Below, one piece after another: positions 45,043-53,871 of a stretch of DNA of 63,021 bases. Numbering within the stretch: position 1 is the first letter of the stretch; each line of letters opens with the position of its first letter. The position numbers and the translations under genes were made by a program. Below the pieces are notes generated by a model. That model did not search any database and was not told where the DNA came from. It saw nothing but the letters and a program-made list of their open reading frames with translations. The stretch is from Actinomycetota bacterium (GTDB taxonomy: Bacteria > Actinomycetota > Thermoleophilia > Solirubrobacterales > Solirubrobacteraceae), in the NCBI GenBank assembly GCA_005885515.1, contig VAWK01000006.1, positions 1 through 63,021 of the forward strand, written 5' to 3'.

Positions 45043-46305
45043 GTGAAAGGAGTCTGGCAGCGCGCCGATGCCGGCGGATCCGCGCTCGGCTCACCCGAGC
45101 AGCAGGAGCTCGAGTCAAGCCGACCGGCTAGCGGCGCGGCACAGCCGCAATCGCCGCCCGCCCAGCCTCCGGCGCCCGGCTCGGGCGCGGCGCCGGTGCA
45201 ACCACCACGCGTGCTCGTACCGCGGTGGGTGCAGCTGGTGCTGCTTCCGCTGGCGCTGCTCGGGCTTTGGGCTCTGGCGCGCGCCGCGGGGAAGGTGCTG
45301 CTGATCTTCGTCGTGGCGGCGGTCATCGCGTTGATCCTCAATCCGGCGGTGGCCTTCCTCCAGCGCTCGCGCCTCCCCCGCGGCCTGGCGGTGCTTGCCG
45401 TGTACCTCGCATTCTTCCTCACGCTCGCCGGAATCGGGATTCTGCTCGCCAACCCTATCTCCAACCAGGTGAAGACGTTCACCAACAACCTGCCGACGAT
45501 CAGGAATGAAGCGAACAAACGCATCGCGTCCCTGCAACGATCGCTGGACAAACAGGGCATCCATCTCCACCTGGTCAAACAGGGTCAGACGGCGCTGCAG
45601 AGCATCGAAGGGAAAATCACCAAGAGCGCCGGCAAACTCGTGTCCTTCGGGGGCGCGCTGCTGACCGAAGTAGCCAACGCGATCTTCGACCTGGTGCTCG
45701 TGTTCGTGCTGTCGGTGTACATGCTTCTGTACGGGCAACGCATCGGTGCGCTGGTGCGCCGGGTGATGCCGGATGGCGACGGCACGCGCGCGGACGACTT
45801 TCCGTACCTCGTCCAGCGCGCGGTCACGCGATATGTCGGCGGCCAGCTGCTGTTCAGCATCGTGATGGGCGCCTCGGCGGGCCTCGCCCTGTATCTGTTC
45901 GGCGTCACCGGCGTGTTCCCCGACGGGCGCAAGTACGGGCTCGCGTTCGGCGTGTTCTATGGCGTGATGGAGCTGGTCCCGTATGTCGGTCCGATCCTGG
46001 GCGCTGTCCCGCCCGTGCTCGTGGCGCTGTTCACCGATCCGATCGTTGCCCTGTGGGTGGTGCTGCTGTTCATTGCCCTGCAGCAGCTCGAGGGGCACGT
46101 GGTGGCGCCGCAGGTGTTCGGGCACACGCTGCGCATCAACCCGCTGCTGGTGATCTTCGCGCTGCTGATCGGGCTGCAGCTGTACGGCGTGATCGGCGCG
46201 CTCGTGGCGCTGCCGATCGCGGCCGTGCTGCGCGAGACGACGGTCTATCTCCAGCGCCACCTGACGCTCGAGCGGTGGGAGCGCTCGCCGCGCCCGATGC
46301 TGTGA
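45043..46305 (+). CDS. AI-2E family permease
   Basis: 420 residues from GTG 45043 after GGGAGGAAA. A Pro/Ala-rich cytoplasmic start precedes about eight helices: LVLLPLALLGLWALARAAGK, VLLIFVVAAVIALILNPAV, and in the second half LFSIVMGASAGLALYLFGVTG, GVMELVPYVGPILGAVPPVL and the C-terminal EGHVVAPQVFGHTLRINPLLV that marks the family. Substrates vary (AI-2, sodium/proton exchange and others). The ABC ATPase gene starts in a GTGA overlap with its stop. Confidence 0.9.
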   Translation: MKGVWQRADAGGSALGSPEQQELESSRPASGAAQPQSPPAQPPAPGSGAAPVQPPRVLVPRWVQLVLLPLALLGLWALARAAGKVLLIFVVAAVIALILNPAVAFLQRSRLPRGLAVLAVYLAFFLTLAGIGILLANPISNQVKTFTNNLPTIRNEANKRIASLQRSLDKQGIHLHLVKQGQTALQSIEGKITKSAGKLVSFGGALLTEVANAIFDLVLVFVLSVYMLLYGQRIGALVRRVMPDGDGTRADDFPYLVQRAVTRYVGGQLLFSIVMGASAGLALYLFGVTGVFPDGRKYGLAFGVFYGVMELVPYVGPILGAVPPVLVALFTDPIVALWVVLLFIALQQLEGHVVAPQVFGHTLRINPLLVIFALLIGLQLYGVIGALVALPIAAVLRETTVYLQRHLTLERWERSPRPML

Positions 46306-47033
46306 GCCCAGTCCTGAGCGTGCGCGGCGTCGCCAAGCGCTTTGGCGAGCTGCAAGCGCTGCGCGACGTCAGCTTCGATGCGCATGCTGGCGAGATCGTC
46401 GCGGTCGTGGGACCCAATGGCGCAGGCAAGACGACGCTCCTGTCGATCATCGCGGGCACCCAGCGACCGAGCGCCGGCGAGGTTGTCGGGCCGCCGCGCG
46501 CGCGTGCCCAGGGTGCGCGCGTCGGCTGGGTACCCCAGCAGACGGCGCTGTACTCGAAGCTCTCGGTGGCCGAGAACCTGCGCCTGTTCGCGCGCCTTGA
46601 GAAGCTCGCCGAACCAGAGCCCGCAGTGCAGCGGATGCTCGAGCAGACGGGGCTGCTCGAACGCGCGAGCGATCGCCTCGAGCGTCTCTCAGGCGGCAAC
46701 CGCCAGCGTGTGAACGTGGCGGTCGGCCTGGTCGCGGACCCGCCCGTGCTGGCGCTCGACGAGCCTTCCGCGTCGCTCGATCCGCGCCAGCGGGAGCGCC
46801 TGTGGGAGTTCATCTGCGCCCGGTCACGCGGCGGTACTGGCATCGTGTTCTCCACGCACACGCTGGGCGAGGCGCAGCGGTTCGCTGATCGCGTGATCGT
46901 GCTGGACCGCGGCGAGCTGCTGTTCGACGGCCCCCCGCAGGCCTTCATGCGCCAGGTCGACGGCCGCGGTGCTGGCGAGGCCGGCAGCCTCGAGCACGCG
47001 CTCGTGGCCTTTCTGGAGCAGCTCGGCCGATGA
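46302..47033 (+). CDS. ABC exporter ATPase
   Basis: 243 residues starting at GTG 46302, overlapping the upstream stop. Walker A VVGPNGAGKTTLLSIIAGT, Q loop VGWVPQQTALYSKLSVAENL, signature RLSGGNRQRVNVAVGLVAD and Walker B VLALDEPSASLDPRQRERLW are complete. The sequence suits the ABC-2 exporter group (antibiotic, lipid or bacteriocin export). It pairs with the downstream permease gene, with which it overlaps by four bases. Confidence 0.93.
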   Translation: MSPVLSVRGVAKRFGELQALRDVSFDAHAGEIVAVVGPNGAGKTTLLSIIAGTQRPSAGEVVGPPRARAQGARVGWVPQQTALYSKLSVAENLRLFARLEKLAEPEPAVQRMLEQTGLLERASDRLERLSGGNRQRVNVAVGLVADPPVLALDEPSASLDPRQRERLWEFICARSRGGTGIVFSTHTLGEAQRFADRVIVLDRGELLFDGPPQAFMRQVDGRGAGEAGSLEHALVAFLEQLGR

Positions 47034-48361
47034 GGTGGCTGCTGCGCAAGGATGTGCTGATCCTCGCCCGCTCGCGCCTGCTGGTCGCGCTGCTCATCGC
47101 CTACCCGGTGGCCATCGCCCTGCTGATCGGGTTCGCGATCTCCCGCAGCCCCTCGCGGCCACGGGTCGCGATCGTCGATGAAACGCCGCCCGGGCAGACG
47201 GTCGAAGTCGGCACCCGGCGGGTCAACGTGCACCAGTACACCGAGCACCTGTTCAGCCAGGTGCAGCCGGTGAACGTGGGCACGCGCGCGCAGGCGGTCG
47301 CCAAGGTCAGGTCCGCGCAGGTGCTGGCGGCCGTCGTGATCCCGCCCGACATCGCCACGCGGGTGTCCTCGGGGACGATCCAGGCGCAGCTGGAACTGAT
47401 CTACAACGGCAACGCGCTCGTGCAGTCGCTGGTGCAGTCCCAGCTGCGCTCCGCCCTGGCGCAGGCCAACCTCGGCTTCTCAGAACAGATCCAGCAGGCC
47501 GCCGCGGGCGCGATCGATGTGCTCCTGCGGGGCGGCAACCTGGGCGTGCTGGGAGCGCCGACGAACCTGATCGGGTTGAGCAGCATCCCGCCGCTGCTGC
47601 GGCACGTTCTCGCGCGCCAGCCGCCCGGCCCCGACCGGGCGGCGCTCGAACGGGTGGCCGCGTTCGCCGACTTCGCCGCCCGGAACCTGAGGCTGAGCAA
47701 GAACGTGCTCTCCACGGTTGGCCAGCCGATCCGGATCCACAGCGTGCTTCTGCACGGCAGGCGCACGCCCCTTGACACGTTCGCGGTCGTGGTCGCGGTG
47801 ACCGTCTCGCTGATGTTCGTGTGCATCCTGCTCGCCGCCGGTGGGGTGGCGCTCGAGCGCGAGGAGCGGGCGCTGGCGCGGCTCGTGCGTGGACTTGTCT
47901 CGCGCGAGACGCTGCTGGCCGAGAAGGGCTCGCTCGCTGCGGCCTGTGGCTTCACGGTTGCGTTCGCGATGCTCGCCGGCGTGAGCGCATTCGTCACACT
48001 CGAGTGGAGTCGCGCCGGCCTGTGGCTGCTGGCGCTCGCCTTCGGCGCCGTCGCCTTCGGCGCGCTCGGCGTGGCGATCGGCGCGCTCGCGCGCGAGGTG
48101 CGTGCCGCCTCCCTGCTTGCCTTCCTGCTGTCGCTGCCGCTCGCGTTCCTCGCGCTGGTGCCCGCCGGCTCGGTCGCCTCCGGCCTGTACGACGCCACGC
48201 GGGTGATCTCCTTCGCCTTCCCCTTCAAGCCCTCGCTGCAGGCGCTCGACGCGGCCGTCAACAGCAGCTCGCCGGCGCTCGGCGTCTCGATTCTGCACCT
48301 CGCCGCGCTCACGGCGGTGTTCGGCCTGCTCGCGCGCGTGGGCCTGCGCGGCGCCGACTGA
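47030..48361 (+). CDS. ABC-2 type exporter permease
   Basis: 443 residues: an N-terminal helix (LLVALLIAYPVAIALLIGFA), a large extracytoplasmic domain (residues 40-240: VAIVDETPPG, VNVHQYTEHLFSQVQPVNVG) and five more helices at the C-terminus, including TFAVVVAVTVSLMFVCILLA and RAGLWLLALAFGAVAFGALG. The layout is that of YhgE/ABC-2 permeases such as DrrB/NatB relatives. It works with the ATPase just upstream. Substrate unknown. Confidence 0.88.
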   Translation: MRWLLRKDVLILARSRLLVALLIAYPVAIALLIGFAISRSPSRPRVAIVDETPPGQTVEVGTRRVNVHQYTEHLFSQVQPVNVGTRAQAVAKVRSAQVLAAVVIPPDIATRVSSGTIQAQLELIYNGNALVQSLVQSQLRSALAQANLGFSEQIQQAAAGAIDVLLRGGNLGVLGAPTNLIGLSSIPPLLRHVLARQPPGPDRAALERVAAFADFAARNLRLSKNVLSTVGQPIRIHSVLLHGRRTPLDTFAVVVAVTVSLMFVCILLAAGGVALEREERALARLVRGLVSRETLLAEKGSLAAACGFTVAFAMLAGVSAFVTLEWSRAGLWLLALAFGAVAFGALGVAIGALAREVRAASLLAFLLSLPLAFLALVPAGSVASGLYDATRVISFAFPFKPSLQALDAAVNSSSPALGVSILHLAALTAVFGLLARVGLRGAD

Positions 48362-48410
48362 GCACACGCGCCACAGCTGGCCTGGGCGAGGTCGAGGCTC
48401 TAATCTGAGT

Positions 48411-49400
48411 ATGCCGATGGCCTTCCCACAGACGCGCATGCGCCGCCTGCGCGCCAGCGCCGACTTGCGCGGGCTGGTGCGCGAGACCGAGCTGAGTCCC
48501 GCGCGGCTCGTGCTGCCCATGTTCGTCGCCGAGCCGCTATCCGGGCGCGAAGCGATCGCGACCATGCCGGGGGTCGATCGTCTGTCGATCTCGGCCGCGG
48601 TGTCCGAGGCCGAGCAGGCGGCCGCGCTTGGCCTGGCCGCGGTGATGCTGTTCGGCGTGCCCGCCGATAAGGACGAGCTCGGTTCAGGCGCCTGGGACGA
48701 GGAGGGCATCGTGCAGATGGCCGTGCGCGCGATCAAGCAGGCGCGGCCCGACCTGCTGGTGATCACCGATGTGTGCTTGTGCGAGTACACCAGCCACGGT
48801 CACTGCGGCGTGCTCGGCGAAGGGGGAGCCGTCGACAACGACGCCACCGTCGAGCTGCTGGCCCGGACGGCCGTCAGCCACGCGCGCGCGGGCGCCGACC
48901 TGATCGCCCCGTCAGACATGATGGACGGGCGGGTGGGCGCGATCCGGCGAGAGCTCGACGCCGACGGCTTCAGCGAGATCCCGATCCTCGCCTACTCGGC
49001 GAAGTTCGCGTCGGCCTTCTACGGACCGTTTCGCGAGGCCGCCGGCTCGACCCCCGCCTTCGGCGATCGCCGCTCCTACCAGATGGACCCGGCGAACGGC
49101 CGCGAGGCCGTGCGCGAGGCGCTGCTCGACGTCGAGGAGGGAGCCGACATGGTGATGGTCAAGCCGGCGCTCGGCTACGGCGACGTGATCGCCGCGGTCA
49201 AGGCCGCCACGCGCCTGCCCGTGGCGGCGTACAACGTCAGCGGCGAGTACGCAATGGTCAAGGCCGCCGCCGTGGCCGGCCAGCTCGACGAGCGCAGCGC
49301 GGTGCTCGAGATCCTCACCTCGCTGCGGCGGGCGGGCGCCGAGGTCGTCATCTCCTACCACGCAAAGGACGCCGCCCGATGGCTGACAGAGCAGACGTGA
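48411..49400 (+). CDS. hemB: delta-aminolevulinic acid dehydratase (porphobilinogen synthase)
   Basis: 329 residues. Zinc-binding Cys triad in VITDVCLCEYTSHGHCGVLG, the SDMMDGRVGAIRRELDADGF segment, the first active-site Lys in ILAYSAKFASAFYGPF and the Schiff-base Lys in MVMVKPALGYGDVIAAVKAA are all present. It joins two 5-aminolevulinates into porphobilinogen, the second common step of tetrapyrrole synthesis. It opens a run of nine co-directional genes for heme, the bc complex and menaquinone. The last 22 bases overlap the AhbAB-like gene. Confidence 0.95.
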   Translation: MPMAFPQTRMRRLRASADLRGLVRETELSPARLVLPMFVAEPLSGREAIATMPGVDRLSISAAVSEAEQAAALGLAAVMLFGVPADKDELGSGAWDEEGIVQMAVRAIKQARPDLLVITDVCLCEYTSHGHCGVLGEGGAVDNDATVELLARTAVSHARAGADLIAPSDMMDGRVGAIRRELDADGFSEIPILAYSAKFASAFYGPFREAAGSTPAFGDRRSYQMDPANGREAVREALLDVEEGADMVMVKPALGYGDVIAAVKAATRLPVAAYNVSGEYAMVKAAAVAGQLDERSAVLEILTSLRRAGAEVVISYHAKDAARWLTEQT

Positions 49401-50497
49401 TCCAGCAGTCCGCCGTGACGGACCGGGCGAGCGCGGCCAAGACCAAGGCCCGCAGCCGCAGCGACGGCGCGGCGGTGGCGCTGGACGCGCTGGACCGCAG
49501 GCTGCTCAACCTGCTGCAGGGCAGCTTCCCGATCGCGCGTCGCCCCTACCAGCACGTCGCGGCGCTGGCCGGGGTCGGCGAGGCCGAGGTGCTGCAACGC
49601 ACCGGCCGTCTGCTGCAGCAGCGAATCATCCGCCAGGTCACCCCCATATTCGACACGCGAGCGCTCGGCTACTCCTCGATGCTCGTGGCCGCGAGGGTCG
49701 ATCCCTCCTACCCGCATCGCGCGGCGCAGGTGATAAACGCGCACCCCGGCGTTTCGCACAACTATCTGCGCAACCACGACTTCAACCTGTGGTTCACGAT
49801 CGCCACCGAGCCCGGTTCCAGACTGGGTATCGACGGCACGCTGCAGGTGCTCGCCCGCGAGGCCGGCGCCGAGTCGATGCGCCAGCTGCCGACGCTGAGG
49901 CTGTTCAAGATCCGCATGGACCTCGAGATGGAGGGCGACACCGCGGCGCTGGCCAGCGCCGCGGAGTCGCGCGAGCCAGCCGAGCTCGCGCCGCAGCCTT
50001 ACGACGCCCGCGACGTTTCCGTGATCCGCGCGCTGCAGGGCGATATGGCGGTCTGCTCCGAACCCTACGCCGCCGCCGCGGCCGAGGTCGGGGACTCCCA
50101 GGATCGCTTGCTCGCGCATCTGGCCGGCATGCAGGAGCGCGGCCTGTTGCGGCGCGTGGCCGCGATCCTGTACCACCGCCGGGCGGGATTCTCCGCCAAC
50201 GGCATGGGCGTGTGGCAGGTCCCGGAGGAGCGGATCGCCGAGATCGGACCGCGCATGGCGGCGGTGCGTGGGATCTCGCATTGCTACCAGCGCCCCACCT
50301 ACCCCGACTGGCCCTACTCGGTGTTCACCATGGCTCACGGCCGCTCCAAGGCCGAGTGCGACGCCGTGCTCGACGCGATCGCCTCCTCGACCGGCATCAG
50401 CGAGCGCGCCACGCTGTACTCCTCGACCGAGTTCAAGAAGATCCGGCTCCTGTACTTCACCCAGGAGCACTCCGAATGGGAGCAGCAGCACGCCTGA
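49379..50497 (+). CDS. fused AhbA-AhbB siroheme decarboxylase-like (AsnC/Lrp-fold) protein
   Basis: 372 residues from ATG 49379. Two tandem modules, each with an N-terminal helix-turn-helix and a ferredoxin-like AsnC fold. Module 1 (residues 35-185) has LDRRLLNLLQGSFPIARRPY and VSHNYLRNHDFNLWFTIATE. Module 2 (residues 200-355) has RRVAAILYHRRAGFSANGM and GISHCYQRPTYPDWPYSVFT, close to AhbB. In bacteria with the siroheme route, AhbA and AhbB together decarboxylate siroheme on the way to heme, or to heme d1 as NirDLGH. The fusion in one chain and its place between hemB and hemL support a tetrapyrrole role. A heme-sensing regulator is the main alternative. Confidence 0.82.
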   Translation: MADRADVIQQSAVTDRASAAKTKARSRSDGAAVALDALDRRLLNLLQGSFPIARRPYQHVAALAGVGEAEVLQRTGRLLQQRIIRQVTPIFDTRALGYSSMLVAARVDPSYPHRAAQVINAHPGVSHNYLRNHDFNLWFTIATEPGSRLGIDGTLQVLAREAGAESMRQLPTLRLFKIRMDLEMEGDTAALASAAESREPAELAPQPYDARDVSVIRALQGDMAVCSEPYAAAAAEVGDSQDRLLAHLAGMQERGLLRRVAAILYHRRAGFSANGMGVWQVPEERIAEIGPRMAAVRGISHCYQRPTYPDWPYSVFTMAHGRSKAECDAVLDAIASSTGISERATLYSSTEFKKIRLLYFTQEHSEWEQQHA

Positions 50498-50507
50498 GCC
50501 CGCGTCC

Positions 50508-51809
50508 GTGACCGCCTCGCTGACGGACACGCGCTCGGCCGACTACTACAGGCGCGCGCTCGAGCTGATGCCGGGCGGCGTCAACTCGCCCGTGCGCGCG
50601 ATGCGGGCCATCGGACGCGATCCGATCTTCATCGCCCGCGGCGAGGGCGCCGAGCTGTTCGACGTGGACGGCAACCGTTACGTGGACTACGTCTGCTCCT
50701 GGGGGCCCCTGATCCACGGGCACGCCCATCCCGGCGTGCTCGCCGCGGTGGCCGAGGCCGCCGCCGGGGGCACGAGCTTTGGCGCGCCCACCGCCGCTGA
50801 GGTCGAGCTCGCGGCCGAGCTCGCGCGGCGAATGGACGGGCTGGACATGGTGCGGATGACCTGCTCGGGCACCGAGGCGGCGATGACGGCGGTGCGCCTG
50901 GCACGCGCCGTCACGGGTCGCGAGCACGTGCTCAAGTTCGCCGGCGCATATCACGGCCACGTCGACGGCCTGCTCGCGCAGGCCGGCTCGGGGCTCGCCA
51001 CGCAGGGCCTGCCAGCCAGTCCGGGGGTGCCGGCCAGCGCCGCTGCCGAAACGGTGGTCGTGCCGTGGAACGACGCCGATGCGCTGCTGGCGGCCACGCA
51101 ACGGCACGATCTGGCGGCGATCCTGGCCGAGCCGCTGCCGGCCAACATGGGCCTCGTGCCGGCCGCCCCCGGTTTTCTCGAGCTCCTGCGCGAGCAAGCG
51201 GATGCGACCGGCGCGCTGCTCGTGCTCGACGAGGTGATCAGCGGCTTCCGCGTCGCCCGCGGGGGCGCGCAGGAGCTGCTCGGAGTCAGGGCGGACCTGA
51301 CGATCCTGGGCAAGGTCATCGGCGGCGGGCTGCCGGCCGCAGCGGTGGGCGGCCGCGCCGAGCTGATGCGTGCGCTGGCCCCAAGCGGCGAGGTCTACCA
51401 GGCGGGCACGCTGGCGGGTAACCCGCTCGCCGCCGCCGCCGGGCTGGCCACGCTGCAGCTGCTCGACGAGCCGGCCTACGTGCGCCTGGCCGCGATCACC
51501 GACCGGCTCGCAGACGGTCTGCGCGAGGCGGCCGCAGGCTATCCGGTGCAGGTCGTCTCGGCGCCGGGCCTGCTCACGGTGTTCTTCAGCGGCCAGCCCG
51601 TGAGTGACTTCGCCGGCGCAAGCGCTTGTGACCTGGATGCACACGCCGCGTGGTGTCGCGAGCTGCTCTCGCGCGGTGTGTACCCGCCCGCGTCGCAGTT
51701 TGAGGCGTGGTTTCCCTCGCTGGCGCACACCGCCGCGCACATCGAGCGCACCGTCGAGGCCGCAGCGGCGGCCTTCGCCTGCCTGCCGGCCGGGGGAGGC
51801 GCGGCGTGA
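50508..51809 (+). CDS. hemL: glutamate-1-semialdehyde 2,1-aminomutase
   Basis: 433 residues from GTG 50508. GGVNSPVRAMRAIGRDPIFI at the N-terminus, FAGAYHGHVDGLLAQAGSGL, LLVLDEVISGFRVARGGAQE and ILGKVIGGGLPAAAVGGRAE with the PLP Lys, then YQAGTLAGNPLAAAAGLATL, are diagnostic of the enzyme. It moves the amino group to give 5-aminolevulinate in the C5 pathway, feeding HemB. Its stop overlaps the next gene by a GTGA. Confidence 0.95.
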   Translation: MTASLTDTRSADYYRRALELMPGGVNSPVRAMRAIGRDPIFIARGEGAELFDVDGNRYVDYVCSWGPLIHGHAHPGVLAAVAEAAAGGTSFGAPTAAEVELAAELARRMDGLDMVRMTCSGTEAAMTAVRLARAVTGREHVLKFAGAYHGHVDGLLAQAGSGLATQGLPASPGVPASAAAETVVVPWNDADALLAATQRHDLAAILAEPLPANMGLVPAAPGFLELLREQADATGALLVLDEVISGFRVARGGAQELLGVRADLTILGKVIGGGLPAAAVGGRAELMRALAPSGEVYQAGTLAGNPLAAAAGLATLQLLDEPAYVRLAAITDRLADGLREAAAGYPVQVVSAPGLLTVFFSGQPVSDFAGASACDLDAHAAWCRELLSRGVYPPASQFEAWFPSLAHTAAHIERTVEAAAAAFACLPAGGGAA

Positions 51810-52372
51810 GCGGGGAGGTGCTCGAGCGTCTGCGGCGGCTGGTGCGCGAGCAGGGAGGGCTGATCGCGACGCTCGTCGATCACCGGGTCGGCGGCGGCGC
51901 GAACAGGCGGCCGGCGGCGCGGGGACCCGCCGCCGTGCTAGCCGACGCGCCGCGCACGAGCGACCGGCGCGAGGAGTACGAGCTGCTCGTGGAGGCGATC
52001 TATGAGGGGTACCTGCTGCACTACGGCCGGGCGCGGGTGGTGCGCGCGCTGGAGGCCGACCTCGCGCTGCTGGCGGGCGACCGGCTGTATGCGATCGGGC
52101 TCGCGCGCCTGGTCGCGCTCGGCGATACGCTGGCCGTGGCCGAGCTCGCCGACACGATCACACTGTGCGCGCTCGCACACGGCGCCGGCGACGCAAGGCT
52201 CGCGGAGGCGGTGTGGGCGGCTGGCGTGCGGGCCGTCGGCTGGGGCGCCAGCGCACCTCACCGCCGCGCCAAGGACCTCGTCCTCGCTGGGGCGCCCGAA
52301 GCGCTAGATGCAATGCTCACATGCGCCGCCACGACGGCGCATTCGCCGTCAATCGGGCCTCGGTATTGTTGA
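51806..52372 (+). CDS. conserved-context hypothetical protein in the heme/bc operon
   Basis: 188 residues from GTG 51806. Mostly helical: RLRRLVREQGGLIATLVDHR near the N-terminus, a DRREEYELLVEAIYEGYLLH segment and FERV-like alanine-rich helices (LYAIGLARLVALGDTLAVAE, LADTITLCALAHGAGDARLA). No signal peptide, no membrane helix and no CxxC. I do not recognise it. GTGA coupling to hemL and its position immediately before the Rieske gene suggest a role in heme or bc-complex assembly, which is inference only. Confidence 0.65.
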   Translation: MSGEVLERLRRLVREQGGLIATLVDHRVGGGANRRPAARGPAAVLADAPRTSDRREEYELLVEAIYEGYLLHYGRARVVRALEADLALLAGDRLYAIGLARLVALGDTLAVAELADTITLCALAHGAGDARLAEAVWAAGVRAVGWGASAPHRRAKDLVLAGAPEALDAMLTCAATTAHSPSIGPRYC

Positions 52373-52379
52373 TGGCGAG

Positions 52380-53045
52380 GTGCCCGACAAGCACGCCTCC
52401 TATCGGTCCAGGTACACCGCCGACCGCCTGATCCCGGGCGCGTTCGACGGCGAGACGATCACCCGCCGCCGGTTCATGACCGGCTCCGCCCACACCGCCG
52501 GTGCGATCGCCGCGGGCGCCTTCACGCTGCCCGCGCTCGCCTTCGCGGTCGGCCCGATATTCAAAAGCACGCCGCACAGCTGGGTGACGGTCGGCAAGGT
52601 GGGCTCCTTTCCGAACAACAACTACGTACCGGTGATCGCCACGCTGACCCCCGGCATCGGCGAGGCCGGCAAGACGACGGTCTACATGCGCGCGTTCAAC
52701 CCCGCGCTGGACACGGATCCCTATGACCGCGGCACCCCGTACATCGCGATCAGCACGCGCTGCGCGCACCTCGGCTGCCCGGTGCGCTGGGTAGACGCGG
52801 CCCAGCGCTTCATCTGTCCCTGCCACGGCGGGGTATACGACCTACTCGGCCGGCGCGTGGGCGGGCCGCCGGTACGGCCGCTGGACCGCTTCTACACGCG
52901 CGTGGTGGGCGAAGACGTCCAGGTCGGCCCGCGCTTCTCGGTCAACAGCGAGCTGCGCCGCTTCTCCCCGCGCGACCCGGCCGAGCCCCTGGACGGCATC
53001 GGGCAGTACCTGTACCCATCCAGGCCGACCGAGCGGAAACTGTAG
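52380..53045 (+). CDS. qcrA: Rieske iron-sulfur protein of the bc complex
   Basis: About 221 residues, starting near GTG 52380. A TAT-like twin Arg (ETITRRRFMTGSAHTAGAIA) precedes the single membrane helix, and the [2Fe-2S] ligands are in STRCAHLGCPVRWV and FICPCHGGVYD. It passes electrons from menaquinol to cytochrome c within complex III. The gene order Rieske, cytochrome b, cytochrome b/c follows the Firmicutes/Actinobacteria qcrABC pattern. The tatC gene lies 4 kb downstream. Confidence 0.93.
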   Translation: MPDKHASYRSRYTADRLIPGAFDGETITRRRFMTGSAHTAGAIAAGAFTLPALAFAVGPIFKSTPHSWVTVGKVGSFPNNNYVPVIATLTPGIGEAGKTTVYMRAFNPALDTDPYDRGTPYIAISTRCAHLGCPVRWVDAAQRFICPCHGGVYDLLGRRVGGPPVRPLDRFYTRVVGEDVQVGPRFSVNSELRRFSPRDPAEPLDGIGQYLYPSRPTERKL

Positions 53046-53058
53046 GCGGGAGCGCGCC

Positions 53059-53871
53059 GTGCCCAGGCTGCCAAAGCTCCCCGCGCCGCCGCTGCCCGCG
53101 GCGCTGAAGGCACCTCCCGCCCGCCCCGGCGAGGAAGATGGCAGGCTCGGCCCGATCGAGGACGCCAAGCAGGCGGGCATCACGATCGTCGACTGGGTCG
53201 ACGAGCGGACCTCGCTGAGCGGCGTGGGCCGGTGGCTGCTGTTCCGCAAGGTGCCCAAGGGCACCAACTGGTTCTACACGCTCGGCTCGGCCACGTTGTT
53301 CGCGTTCCTCTCGCAGGCGGTCACGGGCGTGTTCCTGGCGATGTACTACCGGCCCGATCCTGCCGGCGGAGCGTATGAGTCGATCCGCCACGTGACCAAC
53401 GAAGTGTTCCTCGGCCAGTTCGTGCGCGGCATGCACAAGTGGGGCTCGAGCGTGATGGTCGTGCTCGTGTTCCTGCACATGGGACGCACGTTCCTGTTCG
53501 GCGCCTACAAGTACCCGCGCGAGCTGAACTGGGTGATCGGGGTCGTGCTGCTGGTCCTGACCCTGGTGATGGCCTTCACCGGCTACCTGCTGCCATTCGA
53601 CCAGCGCGCCTACTGGGCGACGATCGTGGGCGTGAACATCAACGGCACCGGCCCGCTGCTGGGGCCCTACCTGAGCGACTTCCTGCGCGGCGGCGGGGAA
53701 TTCGGCGCCACCACGCTGTCGCGCTTCTACTCCATCCACATGCTGCTCGTACCCGGCCTGATCATCGCTTTGATCGGGGCGCACCTGTACCTGGTGACCA
53801 AGCTCGGAACGACCGCGCCGCCGTGGGAAAAAGCCGAGAACTCGGCAGACCTGCGCGAGGCGAAGGCGTGA
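53059..53871 (+). CDS. qcrB: cytochrome b, N-terminal part (b6-like)
   Basis: 270 residues from GTG 53059. Four membrane helices with heme ligands: MHKWGSSVMVVLVFLHMGRT (two His on helix B) and IHMLLVPGLIIALIGAHLYL (two His on helix D), plus YPRELNWVIGVVLLVLTLVM and TGYLLPFDQRAYWATIVG for the quinol site. This is the cytochrome b6-like half of a split cytochrome b. GTGA overlap leads to the C-terminal gene. Confidence 0.94.
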   Translation: MPRLPKLPAPPLPAALKAPPARPGEEDGRLGPIEDAKQAGITIVDWVDERTSLSGVGRWLLFRKVPKGTNWFYTLGSATLFAFLSQAVTGVFLAMYYRPDPAGGAYESIRHVTNEVFLGQFVRGMHKWGSSVMVVLVFLHMGRTFLFGAYKYPRELNWVIGVVLLVLTLVMAFTGYLLPFDQRAYWATIVGVNINGTGPLLGPYLSDFLRGGGEFGATTLSRFYSIHMLLVPGLIIALIGAHLYLVTKLGTTAPPWEKAENSADLREAKA

